21,196 nt of DNA from Candidatus Kapaibacterium sp. (GTDB lineage Bacteria > Bacteroidota > Ignavibacteria > Kapaibacteriales > UBA2268): assembly GCA_028691175.1 (NCBI GenBank), contig JAQUZU010000011.1:5739-26934 (forward strand), written 5' to 3'. A model generated the notes under the pieces. The model searched no databases. It worked only from the letters and a program-made list of their open reading frames with translations, and had not been told where the DNA came from. Shown in pieces: positions 15,786 through 21,196 of the stretch. Numbering within the stretch: position 1 is the first letter of the stretch; the number at the start of each line of letters is the position of its first letter. The translations under genes and the position numbers were made by a program.

Positions 15786-16385
15786 TTGCAATACCGCACG
15801 ATATGCCTCTACTTTTTTTGCAAATGCAAGCGGATAAGCACGCGACGAGGACGGAAGACGATAAAAGCGACACGTTGAAACCTCAATGCGCGTCTCGCAA
15901 CCAATTTCTTTAACCGGCAGATGCGTTACTATTTCCACATAATCATTAATTTTAGGCACGGCAACTTTCAGAGTTTCCGCTAATTGCACGGTTGCCTTCT
16001 CCCCCGTTGTAATAATTGCCTTGCATTCGGGCAATTTTTCCAGCAGTTTTCTTACATTGGTCGGTTCGACAATTTCGAGAAATTGATCGGACGCGTTCCC
16101 TTTCAGCCTGCGAACTTTCGTTGCCGTATCAAAAATCGCAATTCCCGCACGATTGCAGAAGGCAATTATCGCCTCATAATCAAAACTTTTTCCTACAACA
16201 AATTTTTCTTTTTCATTATAGAATACCCGCCCCAAAATTCTCCACATGTCATTTTGCAGATTCGGATAAAAAAATTCCATACTCCAGCGTTTATGCGGAG
16301 GGGGAAAACTGCCCAACAACAAAATTTTCGCATTTGGCGGCAAAAACGGCTTCAAAGGATGAATTTCAATCTCGTTCGGGTTCAT
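15762..16385 (-). CDS. Uracil-DNA glycosylase superfamily protein (HDG/TDG-like)
   Basis: A 207-residue protein from the ATG at 16385, which lies 4 bases after the stop of the upstream gene. A longer frame to 16448 would overlap that gene by 59 bases and adds an unrelated N-terminus. Motif 1 reads ILLLGSFPPP (21-30), followed by FFYPNLQNDMW (38-48), a pattern like the hypoxanthine-DNA glycosylase group (GSFP) of the UDG superfamily. Motif 2 near the C-terminus is RLPSSSRAYP, close to the PSSS motif of TDG/Mug enzymes. It should therefore remove deaminated or mismatched bases from DNA, but the substrate (uracil, hypoxanthine or G:T) is not readable from sequence. It shares a transcript with the three-cysteine gene and overlaps nth at its 3' end. 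Confidence 0.8.
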   Translation of the reverse strand: MNPNEIEIHPLKPFLPPNAKILLLGSFPPPHKRWSMEFFYPNLQNDMWRILGRVFYNEKEKFVVGKSFDYEAIIAFCNRAGIAIFDTATKVRRLKGNASDQFLEIVEPTNVRKLLEKLPECKAIITTGEKATVQLAETLKVAVPKINDYVEIVTHLPVKEIGCETRIEVSTCRFYRLPSSSRAYPLAFAKKVEAYRAVLQLFFPEIA

Positions 16386-16389
16386 AGGT

Positions 16390-17124
16390 CTAGCGGTTAA
16401 ATTTATAATCAATATTTGCTTTGCGTGCCTGCGACATTTGCAAAGCACGTTTTATATGATACCGCACACCGTCTTTCACAAAATTTGCTCCGGTTTGATG
16501 AAAACAAAACGTAACTCCGGCAGAAACGCACTGCTCTCGCAAGTTCAACACCCAGCGATAGTCGCACGTCCGGGCATAATATCCGGATTCTCCGCCGACC
16601 GAAACCTCATCAATTGAAGAATCAAGATATGTCGACAAATCAACAGCCTCCAGAATCGGTGCTACTATTATCAAGCGATGTTTTATCGGAATACTCTTGA
16701 AAATCGGCAACCTATAGTCCGCACGATCTTGATTTTCGGTGGTACAACCGATAATTACGTTTTCATATCCGTCCCCCCAATCGCTCGGTAAAACCGCTTC
16801 GACACGATCGATTCGTTTCGTAAAAATCAAAAAATTCAAATCGCTGCGACGGCGGATTATCTCCCACGCAATTTCGCGAGATTTATCTGCCTCATCAAGA
16901 AAAAAATCAGAGGTGAAACACGTAGAAACCAGCGTGCCGGACGGAATTTTATACGATTTATTGCGACTGCGTTTAAGCGGCAATTTCAAATTCGCTGTTA
17001 CCCTAAACTGCGAACTCGCCTGCTCTGCCCCATACTGTGCATCTTGACGATAAACATAACAATTCTTACATCCCGGACTGATTTTTTTGCAACCGTGCCA
17101 TGGATTCCAACTGCTAACCTGCAT
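16390..17124 (-). CDS. Gp37/Gp68-like (DUF5131) three-cysteine protein
   Basis: A 244-residue protein with the family's N-terminal signature NPWHGCKKISPGCKNCY; the cysteines are C12, C19 and C22 in C-x6-C-x2-C spacing. This family (phage Gp37/Gp68, DUF5131) is thought to be related to radical SAM proteins through this three-cysteine motif; a [4Fe-4S] cluster is plausible but inferred. Later parts such as NLNFLIFTKRIDRVEAVLP, NVIIGCTTENQ, RLIIVAPILEAVDL and DEVSVGGESGY are typical of the family and suggest a barrel-type fold. It sits directly upstream of the UDG-like gene with only 4 bases between, so they form an operon. No ribosome binding site or TAnnTTTG box is seen on this strand in the 141-base gap toward the divergent activase gene. 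Function is unknown. Confidence 0.83.
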   Translation of the reverse strand: MQVSSWNPWHGCKKISPGCKNCYVYRQDAQYGAEQASSQFRVTANLKLPLKRSRNKSYKIPSGTLVSTCFTSDFFLDEADKSREIAWEIIRRRSDLNFLIFTKRIDRVEAVLPSDWGDGYENVIIGCTTENQDRADYRLPIFKSIPIKHRLIIVAPILEAVDLSTYLDSSIDEVSVGGESGYYARTCDYRWVLNLREQCVSAGVTFCFHQTGANFVKDGVRYHIKRALQMSQARKANIDYKFNR

Positions 17125-17173
17125 AATTAAATATATTTATACGGATAAAATATAATATTATTTTAAAATATCA

Positions 17174-17184
17174 TCGTAAATTTG
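17174..17184 (+). promoter_or_regulatory. Candidate -7 promoter element of the activase gene
   Basis: TCGTAAATTTG contains TAAATTTG, matching TAnnTTTG, 81 bases before the chosen start. No TTG is seen at -33 spacing; the sequence upstream is almost pure A/T. Confidence 0.48.
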
Positions 17185-17250
17185 TGATAATACGCAATAA
17201 TGTAAATAAAGTTTCGTCTATGTTGTGTAAAAATCTTGATTAAAAAACGC

Positions 17251-17256
17251 AAGGAA
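17251..17256 (+). promoter_or_regulatory. Ribosome binding site deciding the activase start
   Basis: AAGGAA lies 9 bases before an in-frame TTG at 17266. There is no in-frame ATG near the first domain; another TTG at 17236 lacks a ribosome binding site. Confidence 0.5.
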
Positions 17257-17265
17257 ATTACTGCT

Positions 17266-20200
17266 TTGCAACAATATATTGCTAACAACACAACTTCAAT
17301 ATATCATCTTGGTATAGACATTGGTTCTACAACATTTAAAGTCGTAGTTCTTGATGAAAAAGCAAATATTATACTTTCAGACTATAGACGCCACAACGCC
17401 AATATTCCGCAAACTACGCTTGAAGTTTTTGGATTGCTGCTCGAAAAACTTGGCGATATTCGATTTTCTGCCGTAATTACCGGTTCAGTCGGTATGGGAT
17501 ATGCCACACAATTCGGAATGAAATTCGCACAAGAGGTGATCGCGTCTGCACATTTAATATCAAAGCGATATCCGCACGTCCATACTTTTATCGATATAGG
17601 CGGCGAAGACAGCAAAATGATATTTTTTGAAGAAGGGAAAGTTCCTGATATCCGCATGAATGGTAGCTGTGCAGGCGGAACAGGTGCGTTTATTGATCAA
17701 GTTGCCTCACTATTGAATGTTCCGACCGTAGAATTAAACGCTGCTGCAGAGAACTCGACGGCAATTTATCCGATTGCATCGCGTTGTGGAGTATTTTCGA
17801 AGACTGATATTCAAAATTTAATCAGTCGCAATGTAAGCAAAAACGACATTGCCGCTTCAGTTTTCAATGCTGTTGCAATTCAGGTAGTTGGTTCGCTTGC
17901 ACGTGGGACAGATATTTTGCCGAAATTATTCTTCTGTGGCGGTCCGTTTGCCTTTTTGCCGTACCTGCACAAAGCATTTCTTCAAGTGCTGAAAATGGAC
18001 GCAAAAGACTGTATTATTCCTGAAAATGCCCAGTTAGTTCCGGCAACCGGTTGTGCTATGATGGCACTCGAAGAGAAAGATTCCGTCCTTCAACTGTCTG
18101 AAATTATTTCTGTGCTTAAAAATAAAAAAAGCGCCACTGTCGTTACGGCGGGACGTCTGCCGGCATTATTCTCATCAGAAAATGAATTGCATGAATGGAC
18201 AGAATCGCATTGTACGATATTTCAGCACGACAACAAAGGCGTATTTCAAGGTAAATCCGGCGATATCAACGCTTATCTCGGTATAGATTCCGGCTCCACC
18301 ACTACAAAAATTGTGCTGTTAGACGAGAAAGGCGAATTAATATATAAAGATTACCGACGCAATAACGGCGATAGTTTTAACGCATTCGCCGAAGGACTGA
18401 AAGTACTTGACCAAACCGCAAAAGATGCAAAAATAAATATTTCTATTCTCGGCAGCGGAGTAACAGGATACGGCGAAAACCTGCTTAAAACGGCATTTAA
18501 TCTCAACTATGGCATAGTCGAAACAATTGCTCACTTTATCGGTGCCCAGCACGTATCTTCTGTTAAATCAACAGAATCCGGCAAAGTCGATATATCTCCG
18601 TCATTCGTCCTCGATATTGGCGGACAAGACATGAAAGCAATTTTTGTCGAGAACGACACCATAAAGCGCATCGAAATTAATGAAGCCTGCTCGTCCGGAT
18701 GTGGCTCTTTTATTGAAACATTTGCACGGCAATTAAATTATTCGGTCGAAGATTTTGCCAAAATCTCGTGTTTAGCTCAAAATCCGTGCGATCTTGGTAC
18801 GCGATGCACTGTATTTATGAATTCGAAAGTCAAGCAATCGCTCAGCGAAGGTGCAAACGTAGCGGATATTGCCGCCGGATTTTCTTATTCTGTTATAAAA
18901 AACTGCTTATTCAAAGTGTTAAAATTGCGCGACGTAAAAGAACTTGGAAATAAAATTGTCGTGCAGGGCGGCACTTTTAAGAATTTATCTATAGTTCGTG
19001 CTTTGGAGTTACTTACCGGTCAAACCGTACATTTTTCGGATATTCCGGAATTGATGGGTGCATTTGGCGCAGCATTATATGCGAAAAAACATTTACTGCA
19101 AAGTTCAGAACCTGCAAAAAAAACAATTACGCTTCAAGAATTGATTAATTGTGAAGAATATTCTTCGTCGCTCGAAGTATGTCCCGGCTGCGAAAACCAT
19201 TGCACAGTCAAGATTTTCAACTTTAAACATAACGCGAAATTTTTCTCCGGCAACAACTGCGAACGAATTTATTCCAACAGAACCGAAGAAACCAAAGTCG
19301 GAATCAACCAGTACGCGGAAAAATATAAATTACTGTTTGACCGCACAAATATTCAGCCGGAAAAAGCAAAAATGCGAATCGGAATCCCGCGCGGACTTGG
19401 TATTTTCGAAAATTATCCCTTCTGGCACGCAATGTTTAACGCGTGCGGTTTTCTGCCGGTGCTCTCGAAGCAATCCTCAAATTCGCTTTATGAATCCGGA
19501 ATTCGCTCAATAATGGCGGACAATATTTGCTTTCCGGCAAAGTTGATGCATGGACACGTCAAGGATTTGGTTGCTCGAAAGGTCGATAGAATTTTCTATC
19601 CGTTCGTCGTATATGAACACAAGGAAGACGAAAAATCCCGCGATAGTTATAATTGTCCGATAGTATCCGGTTATTCCGATGTGCTAAAAAGTTCAATGGA
19701 TCCGGCTACAAATGCCGGAATTCCGTTTGATTCGCCGGTTTTTAGTTTCGCGGACGAAAAGCTTTTGCGAAAATCCTGCACCGAATATCTTGCTACATTG
19801 CAAATTGACAAGCGCACAGCAAACATTGCTGTCGATAAAGCCATCGAAGCGCAGAAAGAATATCTGAATATTTTAGCGACACGCTCGGTTGAAATTCTGA
19901 ATAACTCAAATAAAGCCGGACGCTTAGCGATTGTTCTCGCCGGTCGCCCCTATCACGTCGATCCGCTTATTCAGCACAAACTATCTAATTGCATTTCCGA
20001 AATGGGAATCGACGTCGTAACGGAAAATATCGGCTCGGTCAAAGGCGCGGAAGTATATAACGAACTTCTCGCCGTAACGCAATGGGCATATCCGAACAGA
20101 ATTTTCAAAGCGGCATATCACGTTGCAACCTCAAATGCAAATGTACATTTTGTACAACTTAATTCATTCGGCTGCGGTCCGGACGCTTTCATTTTGGACG

Positions 20201-21196
20201 AAGTAGGTAATATTTTGCGGCGACACGGAAAGAATTTGACAATCCTAAAAATCGACGATGTCAATAATATTGGTTCGCTTAGCCTCCGGATTCGCTCATT
20301 AGTCGAGAGTCTTCAAATCGGCACACAGAAGAAGAAGATTTTACCGTTTGTTACCACTCCGCCATTTGAACTGAAAGATCAGAAACGAGATATTCTTGTT
20401 CCGTATTTTGCGGACGGATATTCGGAATTTATCCCGCAGCTTTTCAAATGGATGGGCTATAACGTGATTAACCTGCCGATTCCGACACAGGAAGATGCAG
20501 AACTTGGGCTGAAATATGCAAATAATGAGATTTGCTATCCGGCGACAATTGTTGTAGGCAGCATCATTAAATTTCTGCAAGCCGGCGATTATGATCCGAA
20601 TAATATTGCGATCGGAATCACGCAGACCGGCGGACAGTGCCGTGCCTCGAATTATCTTTCGCTAATAAAAAACGCAATGATTTCTGCCGGCTACGGACAT
20701 ATTCCGGTTGTTTCGGGCGCGTTTGGCGACGACGCCACAAACAATCAGCCCGGATTCCAACTTAAATGGAATAAAATCATGAAGATAGCACTTTATATGG
20801 TACTGTATGCCGACTGCATTTCGAAGATGTATCACGCTTCAATTGTTCGCGAAAAAGTTGTCGGAGCCGCTCTAAAACTAAAAGACAAATATATTGAGAA
20901 GAGTTTCCCTGTTCTCGAGAAGAAGGATACAAAAGCCTTGCTTGAACTATTGAAAGAGGCGGTCAGGGAATTCGAAGAAATAACCGATAATGTAAAGCGT
21001 CCAATCGTTGGCTTGGTTGGCGAAATTTATCTGCGTTATAATGCATTTAGCCAGAAGCACGTTACCGATTGGCTTGAAAAGCAGAAAATCGAAGTTGTAG
21101 TGCCATCAATTTATAATTTCTTTATGTGCAGTTTGGCTAATACGCACGTGCACAAGAAATTTAACGTTATAAAGCCCAAGATGCCGCTTTATATTA
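17266..21196 (+). CDS. Fused 2-hydroxyacyl-CoA dehydratase activase-type protein with two ATPase domains, 3' end outside window
   Basis: The frame is open to the right edge, giving 1310 residues with no stop. Domains: a first BadF/BcrA-type ATPase (about 15-290) with phosphate loops LGIDIGSTTFK and DIGGEDSKM; a second copy (about 338-600) with LGIDSGSTTTK and DIGGQDMKA; a cysteine cluster CPGCENHC (639-646); a DUF2229-like domain from about 703 (MRIGIPRGLGIFENYPFW); and a segment from about 1043 like the 2-hydroxyacyl-CoA dehydratase fold (ILVPYFADGYSEF, NNEICYPA, QTGGQCRASNY). Activases use ATP to inject electrons into CoA-thioester dehydratases through a [4Fe-4S] cluster at a dimer interface. 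Both ATPase copies keep the two cluster cysteines (C135 and C174; C475 and C514). The substrate is not known. The start is uncertain: TTG 17266 is chosen for its ribosome binding site. The frame is open back to 17206. Confidence 0.85.
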   Translation, partial: MQQYIANNTTSIYHLGIDIGSTTFKVVVLDEKANIILSDYRRHNANIPQTTLEVFGLLLEKLGDIRFSAVITGSVGMGYATQFGMKFAQEVIASAHLISKRYPHVHTFIDIGGEDSKMIFFEEGKVPDIRMNGSCAGGTGAFIDQVASLLNVPTVELNAAAENSTAIYPIASRCGVFSKTDIQNLISRNVSKNDIAASVFNAVAIQVVGSLARGTDILPKLFFCGGPFAFLPYLHKAFLQVLKMDAKDCIIPENAQLVPATGCAMMALEEKDSVLQLSEIISVLKNKKSATVVTAGRLPALFSSENELHEWTESHCTIFQHDNKGVFQGKSGDINAYLGIDSGSTTTKIVLLDEKGELIYKDYRRNNGDSFNAFAEGLKVLDQTAKDAKINISILGSGVTGYGENLLKTAFNLNYGIVETIAHFIGAQHVSSVKSTESGKVDISPSFVLDIGGQDMKAIFVENDTIKRIEINEACSSGCGSFIETFARQLNYSVEDFAKISCLAQNPCDLGTRCTVFMNSKVKQSLSEGANVADIAAGFSYSVIKNCLFKVLKLRDVKELGNKIVVQGGTFKNLSIVRALELLTGQTVHFSDIPELMGAFGAALYAKKHLLQSSEPAKKTITLQELINCEEYSSSLEVCPGCENHCTVKIFNFKHNAKFFSGNNCERIYSNRTEETKVGINQYAEKYKLLFDRTNIQPEKAKMRIGIPRGLGIFENYPFWHAMFNACGFLPVLSKQSSNSLYESGIRSIMADNICFPAKLMHGHVKDLVARKVDRIFYPFVVYEHKEDEKSRDSYNCPIVSGYSDVLKSSMDPATNAGIPFDSPVFSFADEKLLRKSCTEYLATLQIDKRTANIAVDKAIEAQKEYLNILATRSVEILNNSNKAGRLAIVLAGRPYHVDPLIQHKLSNCISEMGIDVVTENIGSVKGAEVYNELLAVTQWAYPNRIFKAAYHVATSNANVHFVQLNSFGCGPDAFILDEVGNILRRHGKNLTILKIDDVNNIGSLSLRIRSLVESLQIGTQKKKILPFVTTPPFELKDQKRDILVPYFADGYSEFIPQLFKWMGYNVINLPIPTQEDAELGLKYANNEICYPATIVVGSIIKFLQAGDYDPNNIAIGITQTGGQCRASNYLSLIKNAMISAGYGHIPVVSGAFGDDATNNQPGFQLKWNKIMKIALYMVLYADCISKMYHASIVREKVVGAALKLKDKYIEKSFPVLEKKDTKALLELLKEAVREFEEITDNVKRPIVGLVGEIYLRYNAFSQKHVTDWLEKQKIEVVVPSIYNFFMCSLANTHVHKKFNVIKPKMPLYI

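Noticed and set aside
16386..16448. Longer N-terminus of the UDG-like protein
   Set aside because: It would overlap the upstream gene by 59 bases and gives a cysteine- and arginine-rich tail unlike the family; ATG at 16385 follows the upstream stop by 4 bases.
17220..17243. Short ATG frame (7 codons) upstream of the activase gene as a leader peptide
   Set aside because: It has no ribosome binding site and no informative codons; such short frames are expected by chance.

Overview
The window looks like chromosomal DNA of a Gram-negative bacterium of the Bacteroidota/Chlorobi (FCB) lineage, possibly an Ignavibacteria- or Kapabacteria-like member. The evidence is a large secreted multidomain protein with a C-terminus resembling a type IX secretion sorting domain, an SBBP beta-propeller protein, a short-chain-dehydrogenase type threonine dehydrogenase, and repeated TAnnTTTG boxes (the Bacteroidota -7 promoter element) upstream of several transcription units. 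The species cannot be named from sequence alone. GC content looks around 40 percent by eye.

Layout. (1) 1-4856: two divergent genes for exported proteins, a beta-propeller protein cut by the window edge (minus strand) and a 1291-residue surface protein (plus strand). (2) 4958-5917: L-threonine 3-dehydrogenase with its own promoter region and a clear terminator. (3) 5971-9003: a single-chain type IIG restriction-modification enzyme on the minus strand, just downstream of two identical tandem tRNA genes with anticodon CAT (9060-9241). Its target-recognition region is strikingly AT-rich compared with both flanks, as expected if it was exchanged by recombination. (4) 9284-11892, minus strand: prolyl-tRNA synthetase followed by a PHP-family phosphoesterase, separated by a strong hairpin. 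(5) 12170-15785, plus strand: murF and mraY (late cytoplasmic and first membrane steps of peptidoglycan synthesis), then a cysteine-free ArsC/Spx-like protein and endonuclease III. (6) 15762-17124, minus strand: a Gp37/Gp68-like three-cysteine protein and a UDG-superfamily glycosylase in a tight operon, convergent with and overlapping nth. (7) 17266-21196, plus strand and open at the right edge: a very large fused 2-hydroxyacyl-CoA dehydratase activase-type protein with two ATPase domains.

How the genes work together. murF and mraY make UDP-MurNAc-pentapeptide and load it onto undecaprenyl phosphate. The nth, UDG-like and three-cysteine genes form a small cluster that suggests DNA base repair; the role of the three-cysteine protein there is inferred. 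Most other units are unrelated housekeeping genes. The points most worth following are the mosaic restriction enzyme at the tRNA pair, the possible repair operon, the cysteine-free ArsC-like protein, and the double-activase fusion.
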